A stretch of 64,000 nt of DNA from Sanguinoderma infundibulare (lineage: Eukaryota > Basidiomycota > Agaricomycetes > Polyporales > Polyporaceae). The stretch spans positions 1,984,001-2,048,000 of the forward strand of contig JAVLRN010000010.1 of NCBI GenBank assembly GCA_032821775.1. Direction: 5' to 3'. Made by a program: the position numbers and the translations under genes. Below are positions 53,911 through 62,169 of this stretch, piece by piece. The notes beneath the pieces were generated by a model. It was not told the DNA's origin, did not search any database, and was given only the letters and a program-made list of their open reading frames with translations. Numbering within the stretch: the first letter of the stretch is position 1; each line of letters starts with the position of its first letter.

Positions 53911-56900
53911 ATGCACCCTCTCCGCACTGAGGGCAGTGCAATGCCAAGTGTGGGGCGGGCAGATGAGCATCTGCAGGAGGAAGGACTTAGCAGTAATTTC
54001 GGGCATAACCCTAGCCTAGGGTTACCGATTTTTCGGTCAAACTTCTGCATCTTTGAAGGATCTAAGGACCTATATTCAGCTACAAGCAGTGTAAACACAG
54101 CCTTCAAGCGTGTAGACCAGAAGGTAAAGCCAGTAGCTGGTACAGTGCCTGAAGAATGCAAGGTTACTAGGCGCTTTCCAGAAAATCCATTAAAGTCCCT
54201 ACTGCCATTAAGTGCAAATATACCAGATTTCATTCCAACAGCAAAGCTGACTCAGGAGCGCATTGACAAAATCAATATCAACCCAGATGGATATCTATGG
54301 CCTGAAGAAGAGAAGCTGTTCCTCCATATTCTCAGACTTAATGAAAAGTGCATTGCATTTGAGGATAATGACCGCGGTACACTCCGGGAGGATTACTTTT
54401 CACCATACATTATGCCAGTAGTCCCTCATGAAGCCTGGAAGCTGCCCAACATTCCAGTACCTCCAGGAATTAAGGAGAAGGTCATTAAGATTATTCGGGA
54501 GAAAATTGCTGCAGGAGTTTATGAGCCGAGTCAAGCATCCTATCGTTCACGGTGGTTTTGTGTGCTGAAGAAGAATGGAGACTTGCGATTGGTCCATGAC
54601 CTTCAGCCGCTTAACAAAGTCAGTATAAGAGATGCAGGAGTACCACCTATCCTGGATGACTTTGTGGAGCCATTTGCAGGATATCAATGCTACACAGTGT
54701 TTGACCTATTTTCTGGATATGATGCACGCATTGTTGATCCACATAGCAGAGACATGACCTCTTTCATGACACCTTTGGGACTTCTGCGAATCACCTGCAT
54801 GCCTCAGGGATATACCAATTCCCCCGCAGAATTCCAGAATTGTATGACTTTTATCCTACAAGATGAAATCCCTCACACTGCAAACATATTCATTGATGAC
54901 CTCCCAATCAAAGGACCCAAAAGCCAGTACCTTGATCAGGCGGGAAATCCAGAGACTATTCCTGCGAACCCTGGCATCAGGCGGTTTATATGGGAACATG
55001 CGTTGGATGTGCATAGGATTTTTCACAGATTATCACATGCAGGTGCGACAGTTTCAGCAAAGAAAATGCAGATCTGCAAGCCTGAAGTGATCATTGTTGG
55101 CCAAAAGTGTAGTTCTAAAGGGCGACTCCCAGAAGATGTCAAGATTGAGAAAGTTCAGAAGTGGCCAGCACTACAGACAGTCAAGGATGTGCGAGGCTTT
55201 TTAGGGTTATGCGGTACAGTGCGGATCTGGATCAAGGGATATTCAGAAATCTGTCGGCCTTTGACAGAACTCATCAGAAAGGATGCGGAGTTTATATGGG
55301 ACCAGAGGCGTGAAGGAGCTTTTCAGCGACTCAAGCAGTTAATCTCCTCTGCACCAGCACTACACCCTATAGACTACAACTGTAACAGGCCAGTTTACAT
55401 ATCAATTGACTCCAGCAATATTGCAGTTGGGTTTATTCTTTCTCAAGAGGATGAGAGTGGTCGGCGAAGGCCAGCGCGATATGGATCCCTTCCATTCAAT
55501 GAGCGAGAGTCCAGGTATAGCCAACCCAAGCTAGAGCTGTATGGATGCTTTTGTGCACTGCGACATTGGAGGCTGTACCTTATTGGCATTAAAAAGTTGA
55601 TACTTGAGGTCGATGCGAAGTACATCAAGGATATGCTCAATAATCCTGACCTTCAACCAAATGCCACTATCAATCGCTGGATTCAGGGAATACTTCTCTT
55701 TGATTTTCAGCTACAGCATGTCCCTGCAGACAAACACAGAGGACCTGATGCCATCTCAAGGAGGAGACCAACAGATGAGGAAAGGCAAGAGGCTAAAGAG
55801 CTGGATCAGTGGATGGATGAGACATCACTATTCCTTATGTGGAAGGATTCCATAACCCCCACACATTCTGAAGTGCCAGCTCTACATGCGACAGACAGTA
55901 AACAAGAGCAGGCACTCCACAACATTCAGCATTTTCTTGAGACCTTAGAGACTCCATCATTTCCATCTATCCAAGCAAAGAGGCGATTCCTACAGCGAGC
56001 AACTCAGTTCTTCATGACTGCAGGAAAGATGTATAAGCGGCGCAATCAGAAATCACCTTTAGCAGTGGTCCTTGACAGCGATCAGCGGTATAGCATCCTC
56101 ACAGAAGCTCATGAGAAGCTGGGTCACAGAGGAGTCTATGGCGTATTCCATCATGTGCGCGAGCGATTCTACTGGCCTAATCTATTTCAGGATGTCAAGC
56201 ATCATGTAAGCACCTGCCATCAATGTCAACTGTGGAACACCAAGCGCATAGAGGTCTCTCCCACCATTCGCACACCTGTCACTCTTTTTTCTCAGATTTA
56301 TGTGGACATCATGTTTATGCCAAGTGTCAATGGATATAGGTATATCATTGCAGCGCGCGATGACCTCTCACATGCAGCTGAAGGTCGTGCACTGCGAAGG
56401 ATCACTGCGAAGACCATTGCCAAGTTTCTATGGGAGGAAATCATCTGTCGGTATGGACATATTGCAGAAATTATCACGGATAATGGTACGGAGTTTAAGG
56501 GAGCAACTGAGCGACTGCTGAAGCGGTATGGCATTCCTCAAATCAAGATATCTCCCTATAATAAACACAGCAATGGCATTGTCGAACAAGGCCATTTTAC
56601 CATCCGTGAAGCAATCCTGAAAGATTGTCAAGGAGATATTCAGCAATGGCCAAAGAAAGTCCATCTGGCATTTTTTGCAGACCGCGTTACCACACGGCGG
56701 TCCACAGGATTTAGCCCTTTTTATTTGCTTCATGGTGTCCATCCCATTCTCCCCTTCGACCTTACAGAGGCTACATTCATGATCAGCGCGTACCAGGCAG
56801 GATTATCCTCAGCAGAACTGCTAGCCTTGAGGATGCGGCAGCTAGACAAGTGTCCTCAAGACCTTAAGCATGCAAGCGATACTATACTTCGCTCTAGAAT

Positions 56901-57273
56901 CAGGTCAAAGGAACAGTTTGAAAAGCGCTTTAGGCACAGGCTGAAGAAGCTACCCATCCAGCCAGGTACACTTGTCCTCATGCGAAACTCAGCCAGGGAT
57001 GCAGGCCTTGTGGACAAGTATACACCAAGGTACTCTGGACCATACATAGTACACCGGAAGACAGTGCATAATGTCTACATCCTGACAGAACTGGACGGCA
57101 CATTCCTTCGGCAGGGGTATGCTGCATTCAGAGTGATTCCCTACAAGCCGAGGTTGCCCCGAGATCTATCAAAAGATTCAGCATCTGATTCAGATGAAGA
57201 TGAAGATCTAGAATCTGAGATCAACAGCGAAGCAAGCAGATCCTCAGAAGACTCTAATGAATGGTTCGCATAA
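53911..57273 (+). CDS. Pol: reverse transcriptase, RNase H, integrase, 1120 aa
   Basis: The start is taken at ATG 53911, the first Met after the GC-rich insert. RT shows WFCVLKKNGDLRLVHDLQPL, FDLFSGYD, MPQGYTNSPAEFQ and the active site NIFIDDLPIKG (F-I-D-D). The connection region shows VRGFLGLCGTVRIWIKGY. RNase H shows ISIDSSNIAVGFIL and PKLELYGCF. Integrase shows a zinc finger (H-x4-H... then CHQCQ, about 56110-56230) and a core with YVDIMF, IITDNGTEF and IVEQGHF, consistent with D, D and E. The tail is acidic (SDSDEDEDLESEINSE) and no chromodomain is seen. The frame is intact to TAA 57271-57273. It is not in the Gag/protease frame, so pol needs its own initiation, splicing or frameshifting. 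Confidence 0.95.
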   Translation: MHPLRTEGSAMPSVGRADEHLQEEGLSSNFGHNPSLGLPIFRSNFCIFEGSKDLYSATSSVNTAFKRVDQKVKPVAGTVPEECKVTRRFPENPLKSLLPLSANIPDFIPTAKLTQERIDKININPDGYLWPEEEKLFLHILRLNEKCIAFEDNDRGTLREDYFSPYIMPVVPHEAWKLPNIPVPPGIKEKVIKIIREKIAAGVYEPSQASYRSRWFCVLKKNGDLRLVHDLQPLNKVSIRDAGVPPILDDFVEPFAGYQCYTVFDLFSGYDARIVDPHSRDMTSFMTPLGLLRITCMPQGYTNSPAEFQNCMTFILQDEIPHTANIFIDDLPIKGPKSQYLDQAGNPETIPANPGIRRFIWEHALDVHRIFHRLSHAGATVSAKKMQICKPEVIIVGQKCSSKGRLPEDVKIEKVQKWPALQTVKDVRGFLGLCGTVRIWIKGYSEICRPLTELIRKDAEFIWDQRREGAFQRLKQLISSAPALHPIDYNCNRPVYISIDSSNIAVGFILSQEDESGRRRPARYGSLPFNERESRYSQPKLELYGCFCALRHWRLYLIGIKKLILEVDAKYIKDMLNNPDLQPNATINRWIQGILLFDFQLQHVPADKHRGPDAISRRRPTDEERQEAKELDQWMDETSLFLMWKDSITPTHSEVPALHATDSKQEQALHNIQHFLETLETPSFPSIQAKRRFLQRATQFFMTAGKMYKRRNQKSPLAVVLDSDQRYSILTEAHEKLGHRGVYGVFHHVRERFYWPNLFQDVKHHVSTCHQCQLWNTKRIEVSPTIRTPVTLFSQIYVDIMFMPSVNGYRYIIAARDDLSHAAEGRALRRITAKTIAKFLWEEIICRYGHIAEIITDNGTEFKGATERLLKRYGIPQIKISPYNKHSNGIVEQGHFTIREAILKDCQGDIQQWPKKVHLAFFADRVTTRRSTGFSPFYLLHGVHPILPFDLTEATFMISAYQAGLSSAELLALRMRQLDKCPQDLKHASDTILRSRIRSKEQFEKRFRHRLKKLPIQPGTLVLMRNSARDAGLVDKYTPRYSGPYIVHRKTVHNVYILTELDGTFLRQGYAAFRVIPYKPRLPRDLSKDSASDSDEDEDLESEINSEASRSSEDSNEWFA
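53945..53958 (+). promoter_or_regulatory. Candidate central polypurine-tract-like site
   Basis: CAAGTGTGGGGCGG is identical to the 14 bases at 58003-58016 next to the 3' LTR. It lies at the start of pol, roughly mid-element. Confidence 0.45.
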
Positions 57274-57397
57274 GCGCTGCCCTGGCCAGTCAAGCGGCGC
57301 AGTGCCTACCTCTCATATAATCCTTGCCTCCGTCGATACCTTTCTCACCCAATCCCCCCGTCGTTCTCAGCTGCGCTGACACTCGTCCTGCTTTACT

Positions 57398-58036
57398 ATG
57401 CGTTACTCCATCACGTTTGCCCCTCAAACCTGCATCATGGTCCATGCCTTCAGTCCAAACACAGACCTTAGGCCCTTCATTGCGCGACGAATCCCTCTCT
57501 ATCCCTCCAGCCGCTTCGCCATGCCGGCAAACATGGTCTGCACCACTCACAGTGAGTCCACCAGCCTGTGGACCCTCTTCCCCTTCGGCCCAGACGCCAA
57601 CACCACCCTCCACTTCAACTCCATCTTTTACCTATCTAACTATCGCCACTTTCATATCGACATCCCTGCCCTCTGCGTCTTCAATGACCCCGCCGACATC
57701 ATCTTTCAACATGGCGAGCGGTACTTCGTCGTCCCTGGATGGATCTTTGAGGACGGGCAGACCATTGGAGATGGTGACTCCTTGAATGGTAGCGGTGAAG
57801 GTGCCTCCATGACCTCGTCTGGTCCCATCCTCTCCTCCGCCGACTTCTGCCTGCCAGTGCGCAGCTTCAATGCGGACGACCTCCCACTCGAGCTCAGACT
57901 CCTTCGCTTCCTCCCTCTCCAACTGGCTCAGTGGCTGGTTAGGAAGCGCTATGAGTACGTGGTCCTGTTCTTCTCAGCCTTCGCAACGGGGACGTTGCAC
58001 TTCAAGTGTGGGGCGGTTGTCATATGCGGTGTATGA
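57398..58036 (+). CDS. Extra ORF in the position of env, function unknown, 212 aa
   Basis: ATG 57398 opens a GC-rich frame that runs through the polypurine tract and ends at TGA 58034-58036 inside the 3' LTR. Distinct parts are FHFNSIFYLSNYRHFHIDI-like aromatic sequence, DPADIIFQHGERYFVVPGW and, near the end, a hydrophobic segment (YVVLFFSAFATGTLHF). There is no clear signal peptide, no dibasic cleavage site and no heptad repeats, so an envelope role is not supported. It could be captured host sequence. Coding is inferred from composition and frame length alone. Confidence 0.5.
   Translation: MRYSITFAPQTCIMVHAFSPNTDLRPFIARRIPLYPSSRFAMPANMVCTTHSESTSLWTLFPFGPDANTTLHFNSIFYLSNYRHFHIDIPALCVFNDPADIIFQHGERYFVVPGWIFEDGQTIGDGDSLNGSGEGASMTSSGPILSSADFCLPVRSFNADDLPLELRLLRFLPLQLAQWLVRKRYEYVVLFFSAFATGTLHFKCGAVVICGV
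58003..58017 (+). other. 3' polypurine-tract-like site
   Basis: CAAGTGTGGGGCGGT directly precedes the 3' LTR start TGTCATATG. It is the expected site for plus-strand priming. Confidence 0.7.
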
Positions 58037-59112
58037 CTGATCTGTTGGACAGGTACAGGCTGGCAGGAGAGCCGGTTCAGCACCGGAACTGCCTTGGCTC
58101 TGAAGAGCCTATCTTTAGGTTCAGAGAGCTGCCGGGGCGAAGGGAGGACAGGGAGTCAGTCCAGGAAGGACCTGGCAAGGAAGGCGAGAGCTCAAGGCGC
58201 AGGATGCGTGCCAGGCGCAACACGATCTAGCATGGACTCTACATGTACTCTCTATTCGTTTGCTATGGTGCACAGATGATTTGGTTCTTGGCACATGACC
58301 TGAAAAGGGCTGACTAAGGTTCAAGCATGATGACTGATACATATTACTGTGCACATGCTCAGTCAGCGCAGGTTTTTCTTTTTGTATGATGGGACTTTAT
58401 TGTTATTTGGGAATGACTATTATACTCTATCCTTTTATCCTTTGAACATTTCCACACTACAAACTTTGACCTATTATTCCTCATACTTAATTGTTTGAGG
58501 ATAACTTTTACCCTAGCCTATGGTACTTGAGAATATTCTCAGATATATAGCACTATGATTGTGCATATTTCATGGTATGGATATGTTATTCCCATGCTGA
58601 TTGGTGAACTATTGTTTATTCCTTTATTGTCCATAGGATTATTTCTCACAGCCTGTATATACTCATTGTCCAAGGACAATGAGCACTTTAACAGTATTGT
58701 GCTATTTTTAGATACAGTATTGTGTCTATAGCCTATTGTCCAGACTTAGCACAATAGCACAATAGCCTGTTTATGTGTATTTGGTTCTAGGTAGCTACTA
58801 GTATATAAGGACCTCAGCTGGGTCCCCCAAAAATGACAATTTCAGTTCTCCTCAGACTGAAGTCCCACCTCTGACAGGTGTTTCTGGTGCAACTAAGCAC
58901 AATAGCCTTCTCTTCTGAGAGTTAGAAAGCCTCTGACAGGCTTGCTCTCTATTATCCCCCCCCTTCCTTACCCCATCCTTACCTATCATCCCCCATACCT
59001 CTGATCACTATCACGAACACCTGGAGGAATATCTGACCTAAAGTCTGGTCCGATTACTTCAGGCACATATTATCTAGTAGTAGTTTCTATTAGGTAGTTT
59101 GTGCGTATCTCA
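58018..59112 (+). repeat. 3' LTR
   Basis: It has the same length as the 5' LTR (1095 bp). I found two base differences: the seventh base (C at 47373, T at 58024) and one in AAGG(T/C)GCAGG (47546, 58197). It ends TATCTCA at 59112. Confidence 0.95.
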
Positions 59113-59117
59113 CTCCT

Positions 59118-61718
59118 ATGTCTCGCTACCATATCGTCGAGCTCGACCTCTCAAACGGCAGCAAGTACTCTGTCGAGCTGTGGACGCTCTGCCACATCAA
59201 TACCAAGAGTCGTCTCATTTTTCCGGCCGTCTGTCCTCGCTGCTGCGTTCCTGGTACGAGCTTCAACTTGTTCATGACCTATGCCGACAGGAAGGCGGGT
59301 CTATGGAGTGCTCTGGTATGTGTTCCTGATCATTGACCATCACGAATGCCGCATCCTGACTTGAAACCTGTAGTGCCATGGCTGTGGCAAGGTGCACATT
59401 CCGGAACAGACCGGACCTCCGGCAGACCTGCACACTCTGATTGAGGAGCGGGTTCAGCACAAGGCTGCCACGAAAGCATCCCAGGTCTCTGAGAAGCAGA
59501 AAATGAAGGTGCGCAAGGACACCATTGCCTCAGTCGAACAGCTGCTAAAGAAGGAGGCAAAGGTCATGAAAGTGGCAGACAAGATGGCGAAAGCGGAGAA
59601 GAAGGCAGAGACAGCGGCAAAGCAGGCGAGGAAATGCGACACAGCTCACCTCAAACATCTTCAGAAGGTGCACGAGGATGCGGAGAAGGTGAAGGCGTGC
59701 AAGAAGCACTCCTCTAAGGTATGGCTCTACATTGATGACTGTCACCACCTTCGCTGATTTAGTGGAACAGGCCATGCCAGCTGCCAAGAATCGATGGATT
59801 GAATTCATGATCTGGGCCATGGTTAGTCCTTGTCTTGTACATGTCTGAAATGCGCCTGATGAGACGATTTCAGCCTGAGGCGTCGCCACTGGCTGAGACA
59901 GCAGACATCACTGACGCCTCGCAGGTCAAGGTGCTCGATATCCCAGAGGTCACATGCCACCTCGACAAGGATGGATCTTCGGAATACTGGTACTTGCGCG
60001 ACACTCGCTGGACTATCATCTCAGCGTCGGCCCAGATCAAGAGGGTGCCGGGCCTTCTCGTCCGTAACTACATCGTCAAGCGCTGCCAGGGTTTTGGATC
60101 GCACGTCCACCTCCTTCAAGACGGAGCCACATCTACGGTGAAAGGTCACAAGGAGGGGCTCAAGGCCACTCAGAAAGTCCATGTTGAGATCACCGCTGTA
60201 GGGTCCCCTACGTGCCCTGTGCCCAGAATCTTCGCATTCTGCATGGTTCCCTCTCGTACCGATTGGTCACCACCGTATGCACCATACACAACTCGGGTCC
60301 TCGGCCTTCCGCATTGTGCAGGCTCTTTGGCTACCACGCGTATCTGCCGCGCAGTTACCATGCATCGTGCGTGTCCCCCTTCGACTGCACGGCTCCTCTT
60401 CCTCGTGGCCCGGTTACGCATATGGATTACGGGTGCCCTCGCACTTTGGGATCGTTCGGTACATCCTCGATCGTATGCACATCTCATTACATACACAGGA
60501 CATGCGGTGGCATGGCACGGTGCCTTGCGGCTAGGCCTCCGATCGGTTTAGTATGATGCGCAGCTATCTTCAACACGGTCATGATGCGTCGATCACGGTC
60601 ACGTGTTGTACCTGGCATGTACAGGATTCCTTGGCTCTTTTACGATACTGCACATTTCAGCTCACGGTTGATAGGTAGTTCTGTCGCAGGTGTCTCTCGG
60701 ACTCTCTTTTAGGTTACAGTACGGTTCCACATGGGCTCTGTAGCTATGTTTCAGAGCTGTGGTAGGCTAGTGGTGTTTGTGCCACTGCGCGGTATGCGCA
60801 GTGTGTCCCCTTTGTACTTAGTTTTGGATTGGTGTATGGATTCCACAGGTTACCCCGGGCCTCAGTTCTCTCTTTGTACCTGCATGTGTGTGATCTCTCT
60901 CTCTCCGGGCTCAGTGCAGCCTCTACGCATCGACTTCGAGACTCTCTTCGTTCAGTATATGTGTGACCACGCGTACTCCACATCGTTCATCTTCCGCAGT
61001 GCCCGTGCGCACCGATCGTACCCACATCGTAGCTACCACATGGTAGTTGGTCTACGTGGCTGCACCGTAGTTGAGTCCTCCTCTGTCCTACTGTTCAGTG
61101 GCCTTTAGGCTTGCAGCACACCTGTACCACCTCGCATCTATCTGTCACGGCCTATCCTATCCACGCGTTGATCCTCTGGTTCTACGTGCAGGTTCCCCGT
61201 GCACATTACACCGCCCGGCCGGCCCTTGCTGCTGAAGTTCATGTCATCGTTTGGGTGGAGGTACGTGCCGGATACCTTATTCTTGATCACCTGCTGACAA
61301 CATGCATGGAAAAGACGATGCCCGCACGCACATGTTCTGAGGTGCATTGGACGCTAAGCATATGCTTACACTGACCTCAATCCCTCAGCTTCGAGCGGCG
61401 CTCGAGGATGACGGAACCGACTGCATCGAGGTCTGGAACGTCTGCACCACGGACTGGGATGAGTACGGGGTGGGCGACGCTTTCCCAGTGGAGTATCACG
61501 ACACGGTCCTCATCCAGAAGCCCGATGTTGAGGGGCTGGAGTTTTTCAGCATGGAGGTCGAGTGTCTTGCTAAACGCGCTCCCACTGCCCCTGACCTGTC
61601 CGACCTCGCGAACGCTAGCCATGCGCTTCAGCAGCGCGTCCTCCCGCAGTCTGCCTCCAGTGACGTGACAGCTGCGTTGTCCGGTGCCACTTCTAGTGTG
61701 CTTAACATGCTGTTCTAG
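59118..61718 (+). CDS. Transposon-neighbourhood protein C, multi-exon, function unknown
   Basis: Clear early exons are 59118-59315 (MSRYHIVELDLSNGSKYSVE, with CPRCC), 59374-59718 (CHGCGKVHIPEQ, then a Lys/Ala-rich coiled coil), 59771-59821 and 59874 to about 60197 (VTCHLDKDGSSEYWYLRD, VRNYIVKRCQGFGSHVHLL). The last exons are about 61192-61257 (ARPALAAEVHVIVWVE) and 61387-61718 (ALEDDGTDCIEVWNV...ending SVLNMLF). The paired CxxC motifs split by intron 1 suggest a zinc-binding N-terminus. Between 60198 and 61190 no exon could be fixed; that gap is far longer than the other introns. The LTR retrotransposon sits only five bases upstream of the ATG, so its own promoter has been displaced by 11.7 kb. 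Confidence 0.6.
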
Positions 61719-62169
61719 TTGCATCCGAAAATGGTTTTGAGTCAATTGTAATAGTCCTGTCGTAGTCTACGTTTGCTGGTCTCGTAATGCGCTTCGTATC
61801 AGTAGAACACGGGGTGCATTCAGGCGCGCACCAGAGCCCGAGCGATAGACACACGATCGGCGCAGATGAAATTTTGTGAATGTGGGATACATTGATGTGC
61901 AACCCTCTGATAGAGGTCGTCCATTCCGCACTTTTCCCTGGCACAGAGGAATCCAAGTCTGTCAAAGCTGAATTGTGCAGGCTAAACGTATACGGTGCGC
62001 ATCGAATGAGCATGCGGAGCGGTGAACTGATCACGCACCTGAAAGGAAACACACGTTCTTCAAGTCGCGCTCAGACACACCCCGAATGACCAGGAACATG
62101 TTCGGCTCGCTCATCATCATGCTCCGTGCTGGTCTAGCGGATGCTTGACTGCCATACACTACTCTGGAA
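61719..62169. other. Intergenic, nothing firm
   Basis: A minus-strand frame at 61702-62052 (116 codons) overlaps the end of protein C and has no recognisable domain. I see no other feature. Confidence 0.35.

Larger units (their letters stand above)
47367..59112 (+). mobile_element. Complete, very young Ty3/gypsy-type LTR retrotransposon, 11,746 bp
   Basis: Two LTRs of 1095 bp (47367-48461 and 58018-59112) flank an internal region with gag, aspartic protease, RT, RNase H and integrase in the order PR-RT-RH-IN. I could find only two base differences between the LTRs, so the insertion is recent. The flanks show a short target-site duplication: CTCC (or five bases if one LTR end base is shifted) precedes 47367 and follows 59112. 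The element carries two extra coding regions, one between protease and RT and one between pol and the 3' LTR. It inserted a few bases upstream of the ATG of protein C at 59118. The pol frame is uninterrupted, so the copy may be active. Confidence 0.95.

Noticed and set aside
57398..58036. Envelope protein, making the element an errantivirus-like retrovirus
   Set aside because: No signal peptide, cleavage site or fusion/heptad pattern; only position and a hydrophobic segment fit.
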